In this document: positions 11,820 through 23,521 of the stretch, one piece after another | Numbering within the stretch: the first letter of the stretch is position 1 | Layout: each line of letters begins with the position of its first letter | Source of the DNA: Dasypus novemcinctus | Taxonomy: Eukaryota > Chordata > Mammalia > Cingulata > Dasypodidae | Direction of reading: 5' to 3' | Length of the DNA: 64,000 nucleotides | NCBI RefSeq assembly: GCF_030445035.2 | Contig: NC_080675.1 | Location: 64,930,544-64,994,543, forward strand | Notes under the pieces: generated by a model | Told to the model about the DNA's origin: nothing | Seen by the model: the letters and a program-made list of their open reading frames with translations, nothing else | Database searches by the model: none | Program-made: the position numbers and the translations under genes

Positions 11820-12955
11820 TTGAGCATCAAAAACGGAATTAATTTCAGTGCTTAGGAAAATACCAGAAAGGTCAGATCTAGATTTTTCAGTAAGATAATT
11901 TGCTAGGGGAACAATGAACAATAATTTGAATTGAGATAAACAGCCTAGTTCTGGAAATGCCACAAACAAGTAGAATATTTCTACGGAATATCATTCTCCA
12001 TGTTTTAAGTGATAAACATTCACTCTCATCTTCTAAGGGAAGCAAAGCAAAGAATTTCTGAGGAAAATAGTTATTGAGATGGAGACATGGTTTCCTGGAT
12101 TTATGCAAAATATATATCAAAATCCAAGGAGAGAAAATGAAGGTGTCTGATGCCCAAAAGGATATATGCTTTAAACTCACTGTAGGGTTTTATTTCCTCT
12201 CATCACTGACAATCTTTATGCATAATGCATTTCATAAGATAAAAATGTCAATCAAGCTTGGCATGTAGAAATTCTGTATTATTTTTAAATTTCAGAATAA
12301 TAAATCTTTACAATCATTGAATCTGTTTTTTTTAAAAAGAATACATCACATATTCTGAGTATAATTTCAAAAGAAAACATTCAAAATGGTTAAGTCAAGA
12401 TCATTCTATGAACGTATTTATGTATACATATATGTATTTAATTTATTCTTATTTCTTTTTCCAAAAAGTCTTTAAATATAGGAACAGCATATTTTGAAGA
12501 AATGAATAATCTCTTTAAGTGACTGATATCTTAAAGAAAATTAGCTCTTAATTGCACAAGCTTCTGGAAAATTTATTTTAAAAAGTCATTGGCAGGTTTT
12601 ACGAAAGTATATGGATTTCTTTAAGTATAATTTTAAAAATAGTAAGTACCAGAAAGAGACACATTAGGGCAGATAAAGAGAGTGTTATTATAAATGTGTA
12701 TCTCTCCTTAGAAATACTAAGAGATGGATTAAAAAAAACTTTATGGCCTGATTATTTAATATTTTATGCACTATTTCCAAAATACTACTTTATAACCAAA
12801 GTGTTTTAAAGTGCTCTACTTTGTGGCCTGTTCTTTTTAGCCCTATAAGTTGCAGTATAGTATATTGGGATGAAAAAAAAAAAACTGAGTATCAGATGAA
12901 TCATGATTTCTCTTGAAATTGTGCTAACTGTTGTCCCTTGGATAATCAATAAATT
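11820..12955. other. No recognisable gene or repeat
   Basis: AT-rich sequence. Short ORFs on both strands near 11.9-12.3 kb show no known domain. Confidence 0.4.
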
Positions 12956-12959
12956 TATA

Positions 12960-13150
12960 TTTATAATTCATTCACCAAATTCTTAACACTGTGCATTATG
13001 TTCCAGGCACTGTTTCAGGATTTGAAGAATCCCCAGTGAAGAAAAAATTTTAAAACATTCCTGTCCCCAATATTACGTTCTAGTGTATGTGTGTGAAACA
13101 TTGGGCAAGAAGTGGATGTCAAACACTTTGGACACAATAAATGTTTTGAT
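12960..13150 (+). repeat. Old mammalian interspersed repeat
   Basis: ATTCATTCACCAAATTC, TTCCAGGCACTGTTTCAGG, CCCAGTGAAG and CCTGTCCCCAATATTACGTT follow the order of the common mammal-wide repeat with a GTGCCAGGCACTGTTCTAGG core. Family assignment (L2-related or other) is uncertain. The 13150-13690 stretch that follows has no recognised content. Confidence 0.5.
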
Positions 13151-13689
13151 GCTATTGTTCACTTCACGTTTTTTATATAATCTCTCTGGGTTCTGCTTCT
13201 TAACCAAACTTCTTCTTGGTTCTTCCTATTTACTTAAAATTAAGAGAAAACCAAACTCCTGAGGTTCTGTAAATGCAAGTCAGGAAAAAACAAATACGGC
13301 ACAGAACCAGAAATAGAAATAATAGGAAGACTTTTTTTGTCTTTTCTTTCATTTCTTCTGCCTTTTTTTTTTGTTTGTTTTTATTTATTTATTTTGCTGA
13401 CTGTAGAATTGTCTACATGTATCAGACAAAATAAATAATTGAAAAGTATTAAAATAAATAAAGAATTCTGTAAAATATCACTGAAAACATATATAAATAT
13501 CAATGACTTTCCTTATTATTGGTAACTATCTTTAGAGGATTAAGATATAGAAAATTCACTCATAATAATAAATAAATTTTTAAAATAGTCAAGAATAATT
13601 TCTTTGAAAGTTGAGTAAGATCTCCATGAAGAAAAATGTAAACTTATTATGAAAATTATAAACTGAAGTTTATGCTACAGGTTTCTTAG

Positions 13690-14165
13690 GTAGAGCATTT
13701 GCTTATCTCATAGGACTACCCCCATACCTGCAGCATCTCTAGCTCATCTTCACCTCAGGGTGTATGATCTCCTTTCTTCTTAGGTCACTCACCTCCCATC
13801 ACATCAGTGACTTATTCTTGAAAATCAGGTCTGGCCTTAAATACTATGTCCTCCAAAATGCTCTTTCCAACTATTCCATTTAACCTAACAAATTCACTTC
13901 TCTTCCCCCCCCCCCCCCCCCCCAATCACCAGCATATTCTAGCTTTCATAATAATTATTAATATTATAGAATTATATATATAGAATAATAGAATATTCTG
14001 AGTCCTAGGTTGTTTTCTTACTTACTATTTGTCTCTTGAATATTATTTTTGTGTTTCCCCAAGTAGGTACTAATTTGTAGAATAGAAGCATTTACTATAT
14101 TGTCTTTTGCTATATCCCCAGCCCTAGAATACTGTCTAACTCAAAGATGTATGTAATAAAAATCT
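13690..14165 (+). repeat. LINE2 (L2) 3' region
   Basis: The segment has the L2 order: a cytosine-rich first half with CTTAAATACTATGTCCTCC-like text, then TTTGTCTCTTGAATATTA, and a final ATATCCCCAGCCCTAGAATAC followed by TGTAATAAAAAT. It is diverged, and an unusual C-run lies inside it. Confidence 0.6.
13905..13923 (+). repeat. Homopolymer of 19 cytosines
   Basis: Nineteen consecutive cytosines lie within the L2 relic. Long C/G homopolymers are rare in mammalian DNA and are prone to length error during sequencing and replication, so the exact length should be treated as provisional. Confidence 0.95.
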
Positions 14166-14169
14166 ACTG

Positions 14170-14825
14170 TGGTAGTTGTTGTCAAAAGGTGTGGGCACAT
14201 CTAATCTCATTATCTGGTGGCTGGAACTGTGAGGAAATTGTAGGATGATTCTCTATTTGGAGGAGTATTTGGACTATCCAAGCCTGGAAGGGAGAAGGGG
14301 AACATCTGGTTTGGAGACTGGTCTCCAAGCTGGACCTCATTTATGCTAGAACCTTAGGAAGAGAAAACCAAAAGCTGAACGTGAGTTCACCATTTGTTTG
14401 AAGAGCCATGCAATATAAGCACAGGCATCATTGCTTCAATATTGTGGTGAAAATTGTGTGAGGAAAACTGAGGGAGTTTTACATGTATATGTCGTTGGCA
14501 GATTGAGAACTCTCAGTATTTGAACATTGTTTTTGTACCTTAATATTTAAACTTTTGTGAGCAGTAGTAGACACATCAGTGTTATTGGTCAGTGCTGTCA
14601 AAGCAGACTCTAGACAGGATTGGTGTGAACATCTGTAGCAATTAACAGCCATTACAGCTTCCAGTGAGGTAGGGCCATGGCCAAGAATATTGAAAAAACT
14701 GAAAAGTGTCATGTAAAAACATTTTAAAGCTTAGATGAATGTAACAAACACCTAGAACAAGTCAAGTTGGCAAAACTGCCTCAGGAAGTAATGAATTATA
14801 TGAATAATCTAAAACTATTAAAGAA
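14170..14825. other. No recognisable gene or repeat
   Basis: Balanced composition with one 77-codon minus-strand ORF (14479-14712) that matches nothing I know. It may be part of an old unidentified element. Confidence 0.4.
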
Positions 14826-15112
14826 CTTGATTCTCATCCCACTTCTCCCCCCATAACAACAACCTCCTCCATCATCATGAGACATTCATTGCATTTGGTG
14901 AATACATCTCTGAGCACTGCTGCACCTCATGGTCAATGGTCCACACCATAGCCCACACTCTCCCACAGTCCACCCAGTGGGCCATGGGAGGACAAACAAT
15001 GTCCAGTAGCTGTCCCTGCAGCACCACCCAGGACAACTCCAAGTCCCGAAAACGCCCCCACATCACATCTCTTCCTCCCACTCCCTACCCATGGCAGTCA
15101 CCATGGTGTGTT
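14826..15112 (-). mobile_element. L1 3' UTR tail, antisense
   Basis: It starts in the C-rich tract (CTTCTCCCCCCATAACAACA) and runs through CATCATCATGAGACATTC to about ACCATGGTG. It is nearly the same text as the first part of the 38116 copy, so both belong to one subfamily. It is truncated in the 3' UTR. Confidence 0.85.
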
Positions 15113-15439
15113 AATACCCTAAAACCTTTAAAAAATGTAACTCACCACTTTAAGAGATTAATGGAGAAAACCTAAATTATCATTTTGACAACTGTAGAAA
15201 GAAAATATAAAATATGCCTCCATTCATGTTGAATCCTTAAACCTAAGGAAGAAAAAGAAAATTTCAAAACCTGGTAATTTTCAAAACTTTTATAACCTCA
15301 AACTTATATATAAAATATTTTGTAATAATGTCTTCTTTTTAAAATCCAGACTGGGACAAAGGATGTCCACAATCAATATTTTTATCTCACCATTTATAGT
15401 AGTTACTAACTAGTATAATAGAAGAGGAAAAGAAATAGA

Positions 15440-17815
15440 GTAGTACCTTGTACTCATCATGAATTGGTTCTAGGAGGCACAATGAATACCTAAAACAACA
15501 AATCCCAAACAGATTTTTCCCATAAGGAATAATGTAAATAAATTTAATGCAATCCCAGACCAAAGACAATGCACATTTTTATGGCAAAATGTAAAAAATA
15601 GGGTTGTATATCATTACTTTACATGAGAAATAAATCTAAAAATTAATAAATATTTAGATTAAATAAAATAAAAACTTTACTTTACCTGTACTGAGAAGAG
15701 TCCATGGCCCATGGTGGGAGGAGAGAGGTGAGGAGGAGAGGTTAGATGGAGTATTGCTTAGAAGGAGAGGCCCCCTCCAATAGAATATCAGGCACTTGCA
15801 CTTCACGTGTTCTTTCTCTTTTCTGCCTTTTTTCAACTTGCCCCACAGGCTCTGACACATTCTTGGTCATCCTCACTAAAAACTTATCCAATGAGGCAAC
15901 TTCTGCCTTCTTTTCAGAAACCTTAAAAATGTTAAATTGTTTGGTGATGCAATAAATTCACATTTCTGCTTGTCAGAGCTTTGTCTGGATGGTACTTCTC
16001 CACAGAGTTTAGAACTTTTGTCCACTTTGCCCCCATTTCTTTTATCAAGGAACTGGGGACAGCCTCCTTTATCTCCTCCTCACTTGAAGATAGCTCTTCA
16101 GCTACCTCTTGCTGCTCCTTCTGTAGTTCCTGCAGCTCCTCACTGCTGAGCTCTTCACGATGATCCTCCACTAACTCCTTAACATCAGCAGCATCGACCT
16201 CCAGGCCAAGGGATTGGCCCAAAGATTCAATGTCCTGCACAACTGTACGCTCCGTACCTGCAGGCTTGGGGTTAGCCTCAACATTTTGAAGTCTCTCTGA
16301 GCCACAACTTCTGAGTACAAATTCTTCCATGCTGAATTCATTGTCTTATAAGAGACTTGTTCAAGGCTTTACCAGTAAGTTTAAGGCAGTTAAGATATTG
16401 AAATGCTCTTTCCAGAATTCTATGAGGGTCCGCTGGGTGTCAGAGGTTATCTCAAAGCACCTATGGAAAAGCACCTTGGTGTACAACTTTTTGAAGCTTG
16501 AAATGATTTGCTGGTCAATGGAATGTATGAAAAGAGGAGTTTTAGGGGGCAGGAATCTTACAGTGATGAAGCCGAACTCCTCCAGTATGGCATCCTCCAA
16601 GCCTGGAGGGTGGGCCGGCACGTTTACCAAAAGTAGGAGTGCTTCAGATGCAAATCTTTCTTCATCAACTATTTTTCACTCAGGGACCAAACATTTCATT
16701 TATTCACTCAGTGAAAAATAGCCTTGTGACCAGAGCTTTTCTCTTTGCCCTCCACACCACATGGAGTTTGCTTTTTATGACATTATGCTTTTTGAAAACG
16801 TGCAGGTTTTCACTATGATAGACTAGTAGAGGCTTGACTCTTAAGTCCCCACTAGCATTCGCACACATAAATAGAGTACGCCTGTTCTTCATTGGTTTGT
16901 GACCTAGTAATGCCTCCTCCTCTTTTGTGATGTAGGTTCTACTAAGCATTTTTTTTTCCTAACAGACTCCATTCTCATCATAGTTAAAAAACTTGGTGGG
17001 GAATAAAACCCTCAGCTTCTACTTAGTCTTGAAATTCACTGACAAATTCTCAGGAGCCTTTTTATTAGCACTTGCTGCCTTGCTGTCTGTGCCTCACATC
17101 ACTATGGATGTTGGTCCTCTTTTTAAATTTATCAAACCAGCTGTGATGGCCTAAAAACTTTAACACCCTCATCACTCGGTTCAGGTTAGTTTTTCAAAAG
17201 ATCAGCACGCAACACTTTCGCTTTTTCACATATCACGGCTTCTGATACACTGTCCCCAGCTAACTGATTCTCATTTCCCCAAATTAATTGCAGTTTGTCA
17301 ACTTCCTCAAGTGTTTGGGCATGCTGCTTTGATACTGCTTTAACTCCGATCACCACATCAGCCTTTTTTATCACTTCTCTATTCTTGATGATGGTGGAGA
17401 CTGTTCTAGGCATACTGTATTCCCTAGCAAGACCAGTGAGATCAGTAATGCAAATACAACTCTCCTATTTAACTATTATTTCTTTTTTTTCTCAATGGTT
17501 GTGCACAGTAATTTCTTTTCTGCTCAGCGCTATCACTGCTCATTTTCTTAGGACCCGTGATGAGAAAAAAATGCAAAATGACAACAGAAGATACAATAAG
17601 ACCACAATGGGATGTGCACAGGGCAAGAGCTACCATGTAACCAACCTGTGCCTCTCTGTTTCAGCTGGAAAGGGTAGCCAGTCACAAGGCAACCAGTTCT
17701 AGCTTATGCATTTAGTACCAAACAAATAACGAGTATCAGGACAAAATTTTTGTTTCAAAATGCATTGAGTATCAAATTCGATGAGTTTCAAATCAGTACA
17801 GTACTAAAGTATTAT
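15440..17815 (-). mobile_element. Tigger (pogo-type) DNA transposon, nearly full length, inactive
   Basis: The element holds a degenerate transposase coding region at 15742-17543 on the minus strand. About 270-300 bp beyond it on each side lie sequences that look like worn terminal inverted repeats. TACTCATCATGAATTGG near 15451 on the plus strand is mirrored by CAAATTCGATGAGT near 17774. The ends are placed from that mirrored pair, so they are approximate and no TA duplication was fixed. Old cut-and-paste elements of this group are fossils in placental mammals. Confidence 0.7.
15742..17543 (-). pseudogene. Tigger/pogo-family transposase, degenerate
   Basis: The frame starts at an ATG at 17541-17543 (MSSDSAEQKR) and ends at a TAA at 15742-15744. 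The intact family protein would bind the transposon ends through an N-terminal CENP-B-like helix-turn-helix and cut with a DDE nuclease. Visible pieces, in order, are: the helix-turn-helix part (MPRTVSTIIKNREVIKKADV, 17413 downward); a YDEN motif near 17000 holding the first acidic residue; RTYITKEEEALLGHKPMKNR (from about 16940); the NVPAHPPGLED block near 16620; a DQQIISSFKKLY block; and an acidic, glutamate-rich C-terminal region (16330-15932). Stops and frameshifts separate these blocks. In the NVPAHPP block the expected aspartate before the asparagine reads as valine, so a catalytic residue is lost too. Length is close to the normal family length, so decay is by point changes and small indels. 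Confidence 0.85.
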
Positions 17816-17819
17816 TGTA

Positions 17820-18555
17820 ATATTAAAAGATTAGAAAGGAAAAAAACAAATATTTCATAACATGCAGATGAAATAGTACAAATAGAAAAACAAAAAAATC
17901 TATACGTTACTAATTATAGTTAATATATCATTCAGGATTCATTGACAAAAGCAGAAATGGCAGAGAAGGGATTTAATGCCCATAATTATATTACAAAAGT
18001 CTTGAGCAGACTAGCAAAGTAAAGGGGTTAAGCAGTAAAGCAGTATTTTGGAGAGATTCTAGAAGGCAGTGTTCTAGAATCCTCAGTTGCCTAAAGCCAC
18101 TACTGCTATAGCTGATGGCACTGTGAAAGCCAGCAGCTTCCTGTGGAAGACATAGACAGAATGGCTTCTACCTTACTCTGCCCTCCTTCTTCCTCATCAC
18201 CTGCTTACAACTCAGTTCTCAGTGCATTCTGAGAAATTTTCAAACAACAGGACAGTTTTCAAACATATAGTTCTAGCAGTAGATGGAATAGTATAGAAAG
18301 CTGAGAGTGGGTTTAAAAATATTGGGTGAAATTAATAAGGGAGATGAGACTGTTTGCTAGATACAAGAGGTTAGATTTAAAACTACTGTATAAAACTAAG
18401 CTGTATTTTTATATAAGCTATATTTTTATATCAGAAACTAAATATTAAATAATATTTAGACTACTAATATAAATAAGATATGTATGAATTTAAAGTTTCT
18501 AGAAATAAAACTTAAAGTACAAACATTTATTATAAGATAAAGAATACCTAAATGA
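17820..18555. other. No recognisable gene or repeat
   Basis: A mixed-composition block at 17940-18290 could be a worn LTR, but no ends or family could be named. The rest is AT-rich. Confidence 0.35.
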
Positions 18556-18559
18556 ATTG

Positions 18560-19790
18560 CAATTATGGTAAGATTAGAAAGACTCAATATTACTATATAG
18601 CTAAATCTCCCCAAATTGACAAATAGAATTAACATAATTCCAAGCATCACTTTGCCAGCTGCTATTTTTATTTTGTTTTTGTTCTTTTTTTAACAACCCT
18701 AAAATTCATAAAAAAGATCTAGGGTCAAGACACTCCTGTAAAAGAAAATTAAATGTGCAATTGCTCTAACAGGTATCAAAACTTGATATATGCATTTAGT
18801 TTAAGACAGAATAATAAATAAATAATTTGAACAGACTATGAACCCAGGGCTTGCACATATATGGCAAACTGATATATATCAGCTCTAATCAATAGGAAAA
18901 GTATTTAAAAATTGAATGGAAGTCCTATCTCATATCCTATACAAAATTATTTTTGGGGAGCCCAAATATAAAAAGAAGAAAAACAAATTTAAACTTTTAG
19001 AAGATAGCATGAAGTAGGGAATTATGATCAAAAGACAATATAATGACAAGATGTAAGCTGAAAGAAAATATTTGAAAAGTAACAGCTGAAAAAATACTTA
19101 TACCCAGAAACCATAGGGAATTTCCACATATTAAATAAAAGACAGTTAACTTAAGAGAATATAGAAGAACCAGAAAAGAATAAGTGCTTCATGGAAGAGA
19201 AACCATTTCTGTCCTATCAACATATGAAAAGATTTCCACTTTCATTAGTCCTTATAAAATGCTTTTCACAACCATAATTTTACAGCCCCCAGATGTAAAA
19301 TATTAAAAAGTCTGTCAATACTCTTTGTGAGGGTGTGAAACAAATGCTGGTGAGAATGAAATTTAGTGCAATAACTTTGGGAAATGATTTGGCATTATCT
19401 GGTGAAGTCAAAGATGTGCCTAATGCATGACATGGTAAGTAACTCTTAGGAATAAACCCTTGAAAAACTCTTGTACACACATGAGGAGACATTATAGGAA
19501 TTTTCATGAATCTGGTTTGTCTTAGCAAAACCTGGAGACAACTGAAATATTTACTGACAGAAGAATGATTAAGGAAATTTTTATGGAGTAATTCATTAAA
19601 TTCCCATAAAGCACAGAAAATGTAATGATAAACCAGTATTTTAAAAACCTCTGAAACTGAAATGCAGAACTTAGAAGAAATATCATTTCACCCACCATTA
19701 GATCTTGGAGAAGTTCAAGTGGTAAATAAATGAAATTGAAATTACAGTTCCAGCTATACCATATAATTCCCCTCAACTTCATCCCTCCAA
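18560..19790 (+). repeat. Ancient L1 ORF2, 3' half, sense
   Basis: The order of motifs follows the C-terminal half of L1 ORF2 in sense, for example the CCAAATTGACAAATAGAATT, CCCAGGGCTTGCACATATATGG and GGTGAGAATGAAATTTAGTGC stretches. All frames are broken. It is an old, diverged L1M-type copy. A (CA)n run of about 8 units lies just downstream at 19799-19813. Confidence 0.6.
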
Positions 19791-19815
19791 TTACCCCACC
19801 ACACACACACACAAA

Positions 19816-20460
19816 AAGGATGGCATACGGCAAGTTAAAAATAAGGTCATGGGAAACGGACTTTGGCCCAGTGGTTAGGGCGTCCGTCTACCACATGGGA
19901 GGTCCGTGGTTCAAGCCCCGGGCCTCCTTGACCCATGTGGAGCTGGCCCATGCGCAGTGCTGATGCGCGCAAGGAGTGCCGTGCTACACAGGGGTGTCCC
20001 CCGCGTAGGGGAGCCCCACGCGCAAGGAGTGCACCTATAAGGACAGCTGCCCAGCGCGAAGGAGGGAGCAGCCTGCCCAGGAATGGCCCCGCCCACACTT
20101 CCCGTGCTGCTGACGACAACAGAAGCGGACAAAGAAACAAGACGCAGCAAAAAGACACAGAAAACAGACAACCGGGGGAGGGGAGGGGACTTAAATAAAT
20201 AAAAATAAATCTTAAAAAAAAAAAAAATAAGGTCAAACTGGAGTAGGGTGGGCCCTTAATGTGATCTAACTTGTGCTCTTATAAGAATGAGAAACTTGGA
20301 CAGAGACAGAGAGGAGGATGCCTTGTGATATTTGAGGTATAGATCACCATGGGTTGCTGACAAACCACTGTCAGAGACCAAGAGAAACACTGGACAGTTT
20401 CTTCCCTACATACTTCAGAGGAAGCATGACCCTGGCAATACCCATGGAATATGTTCTCAA
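19816..20460 (+). repeat. MLT1-type (MaLR) LTR fragment hosting a SINE
   Basis: Outside the SINE, the flanks join as AAGTTAAAAATAAGGTCA followed by AACTGGAGTAGGGTGGGCCC, then ATAAGAATGAGAAACTTGGACAGAGACAGAGAGGA and GAAGCATGACCCTGGCAATACC. That order is the central and 3' part of an MLT1-type LTR. The young SINE sits at the AAGGTCA word. Confidence 0.65.
19850..20222 (+). mobile_element. DAS-SINE, young full-length copy
   Basis: This non-coding element is transcribed by RNA polymerase III and copied by L1 machinery. The tRNA-derived head has an intact A box (TGGCCCAGTGG, 19864-19874) and B box (GGTTCAAGCCC, 19908-19918). A GC- and CpG-rich body and an A-rich tail (AAATAAATAAAAATAAATC then A-run) follow. 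A perfect 13-bp target duplication, AAAAATAAGGTCA, flanks it at 19837-19849 and 20223-20235. The perfect duplication and surviving CpGs indicate a recent insertion. ORFs of up to 129 codons over the body are chance frames. Confidence 0.95.
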
Positions 20461-20589
20461 AATATAAACCTAGTGCAGATATTTAGAATCAAAATATATA
20501 TTTTAGTCTTACCACAAATCACAGATTATCTGTAAAACGGGATCACAACATACTACCAGTAGATGAATAAATTACCTGCTTGCAGAAGC

Positions 20590-21640
20590 AGCACTGGGAT
20601 ACAATGCATTCTGTTCATGTAAAGGATTTATTCCAATATAAAAGTACTATTCTGCTTAAACATTTTAAGATAATAACTGGGTCTCACTTATTGTACATTT
20701 TTGATGTAATAGAAATTTTTCATTAGAAAAATCTCAATAGAGTTTTGCTCAAGGTACTGAAAAATGTCCTTGGGTTATTCTTTAGTGATTAGAGAAAAGA
20801 GACCTTTCTTAAAGTATTGAAAACAAAACTGATGGAATGACAAGTTGAAAAAAAAATGGTAATATATCTGTAGAAAAGACATCTTAAAATTCTAAAAGCC
20901 TTGAAGGTAAAGCAATGGGACACTTTGGAAGGCATATCTACACTTTCTATCAACAGCAAATATCCATAAACCTAATAATTAGAACTAAACTATTAGTAGT
21001 TTATTCCACAGACATAATTACACTTACATAATATTACAAATAATTATAATGAAAATGTGTAAGATATTGATTGCAGCATTCCTTATAACAGCAAAAGAAT
21101 GGAAACAATCTAAATGCTTATAAATGGAGAATGAGTATAGAAGTTATGTAACATCAGTAGAAACTAAGAAGTTACTTGAAACAATGTTATAGATCTATAT
21201 GCAGTGGCATAGAGAGATAGATCTCTGAGAAAGGGTAAGTGAAAAAACCTAGTGCTTAAGAGTTTATATATTGTGGCTGTATTTGTTCATCTAAGAAAAA
21301 AATGAACGGATATTCTGAATATTCAAAATACTTCTGAAAAGATAGAGAAGTTATTAAGAGAAGACATAAGTCTGGGTAGGGAGGAAGACACTTTTCATTG
21401 GATGATTTTTTGAAATGTTAATTTTTTCACACACTACATATAGTTTCCTTTTGAAATTAAAACAAATCAAAAGAACATGAAAAATTTACACCAACTCATA
21501 AATAATGGTTACTTCTCTGTGAACATCATTTCTTTTAAAATCAATGACTAAAAACAAATATGAAAGAATTTTCTAATGATGAGACTATGGGTGATTGCTA
21601 TTTAGTGTTTTATTTTTATACAGCTTTTTCTCCAAACTCA
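20590..21640 (+). repeat. Ancient L1 3' end, sense
   Basis: A stretch reading TTGATTGCAGCATTCCTTATAACAGCAAAAGAATGGAAACAATCTAAATG matches the 3' end of ORF2 in old L1 families. It is followed by TCTCTGAGAAAGGGTAAGTG and a 3' UTR-like GGGTGATTGCTATTTAGTG segment. It ends at a purine tract that probably grew from its poly(A) tail. It is separate from the copy at 18560, because both reach the ORF2 end. Confidence 0.6.
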
Positions 21641-21790
21641 GAAAAAGAAGGGAAAGAAGAAAGCAGAGAAGAAAGAAAGGGAAGAAACAAGAGGAAGGAA
21701 AGGGAGAAGGGAAGGATGGAGGATAGAATAAGGGGGAAAGGGTGAGGGGGGAGGCAGGAAGGGAGAAAGAAAGGAAGGGAGGAAGGAATC
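21640..21790 (+). repeat. Polypurine (GAAA/GGAA)n tract
   Basis: About 150 bp of almost pure A and G on the plus strand, with GGAAGG and GAAAG words. It directly follows an L1 3' end, so it most likely expanded from a poly(A) tail. The basic reading frame over it is not a gene. Confidence 0.9.
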
Positions 21791-23000
21791 ATGCATTAAG
21801 TTAGTAAAGATACACAAGGATACACACTCAATTCATAAAACTAGCTAAGGATTGAGAGTGGGGCAAGGGTAGAGAAGGAATAGAATTGTGCAGAATAAAA
21901 TTATAAATCCTATAATATAGTATCTATGTGGACTTTCAGAATGGAAATAATGTTGGCTTTACTTGTGAAAGATGATTTAAGTGAGCATTTGTTAATAAGG
22001 TAGGATTTATGGGAGAAATCAAAATCAGATGAATTTTTAAACTTTGGGCCGTTACAGAAAAGTAAAGAGAAACAAAATTTATCATACATGAGGAGACTGC
22101 TGCTTTAACTGGATCACAATTTGAATGGCCTTAGAATTTGGACATTTTTAGAAAATTTGAAGAGAAAACCCTCTTGGAATCCATTTCCATAAGGGTCTGA
22201 GATGCTTCCTTAAAAATAAGTCTTACTACAGTAACATGAAGTCACTTTGCACAACATCCTGCAAGGTGAATAGCTGGAGAATACCTCCAGGATGATAATT
22301 CTGAAGAAATCAGCAATTATGGCCAGTCAAATCATTATTTGCTATAAACCTTGTGCTCTTGCTTGAGTTATGGACATAAAATCCACGATGAAAGTGCAAG
22401 TACAGTTTTAAAACCTCTGATATTGAGAAAGCAAAGTAAGCAACAATATTGGGTGCCAGGAGCTTCTGGGGCAAGAAATGATGGTACTAGCTGAATTTGT
22501 ATTGAAGGAAGTATGTCAGAAATGTCTGGCAGCATCGGAAGCTCTGTTATGGACAGGTAGCAGGAACCCATGCTGGCAGGGCTTTGGATGGATTTTGGCA
22601 AAAAGAGTTGCTTTGTCTTGTCAGTGGAAACAGAAAGCATCACTATAGAACGCTGGCATAACCGAGGAGTGAAATGGCAGATGTTATGCTAGATGAAAGT
22701 CAAAATTATGTAACTAGAGGATTTAGAGAAGTCTGAAGCACCATTCATGAGAATAATTCAGGGATATAAATACTCTTTTTTTCACCTGAAAAAACAGATC
22801 AAGTCAGGAGAAGAAGAATATACAATAGATAATAAATATGATTAAAGATAAAACATTTGGATAATAATGTATAGGAATTACTAATTTAGACTACATAGGA
22901 AAGAATTCATAAAGGAATTAATTCTTAGCATCAATGCATAAACAAGCAATATCTTTCAGGTACACCTGTAATATTTCCTCAAACAGAAAGCTTCCTTCTT
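21790..23000. other. No recognisable gene or repeat
   Basis: No family recognised and no convincing ORF. Confidence 0.4.
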
Positions 23001-23521
23001 AATATTAGAATTTCTGAGGTTATGGTCTCCACCTTTTGCTCTCTTTACTCTTTCCATAAGGAAATGCATCTATGTCCATGCTTCATTTCCCATCTGTACT
23101 ATGATTTTTAAAATCATTCTAGATCTTTTTTCTGATCTCCAGACCTTTATTTTCAAATATCTATATTTTGGATATCTAAAAAGTATCTTAAGATGATATA
23201 TCCAATAATTAACTTAAGAATTCTCTCATATCAGAACATAGTCATCTTCTAATTTTCCTTCAAGTTATTGATGTCACCATTCTTCTAGTTGTTTATGTCA
23301 TAAAATGACACATCACTTTGGCACCTCTATCTTCATCAGCAATCATTTTCACCCAAGTCCCCCTAAATGTTATTTCAATCTATCTCATGGCTACCACTTT
23401 AGTCTATCATTATCTATCACCAAGAATCTTTCTACAGCCTCTTATATTGAACTCCCACCATTCATTCAGACCTCTCACTAATTTGTTTCCCACAAACTGA
23501 AAGATCAAAAATGATCTTTTC

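Noticed and set aside
15932..16330. A 132-codon ORF that might be taken for a host acidic protein
   Set aside because: It is the glutamate-rich C-terminal part of the dead Tigger transposase, with the rest of the protein in other frames.
19850..20222. A functional tRNA gene at the SINE head
   Set aside because: Only the promoter boxes and general fold are kept. The acceptor stem is not paired correctly and the sequence continues into a SINE body and A-tail.
19847..20236. A 129-codon ORF with membrane-like composition
   Set aside because: It is the antisense of the SINE and consists of translated repeat and poly(A) sequence.
21640..21790. Polypurine tract as a retroviral primer site
   Set aside because: It is far too long, has no LTR next to it, and sits directly after an L1 3' end, so an expanded tail explains it.
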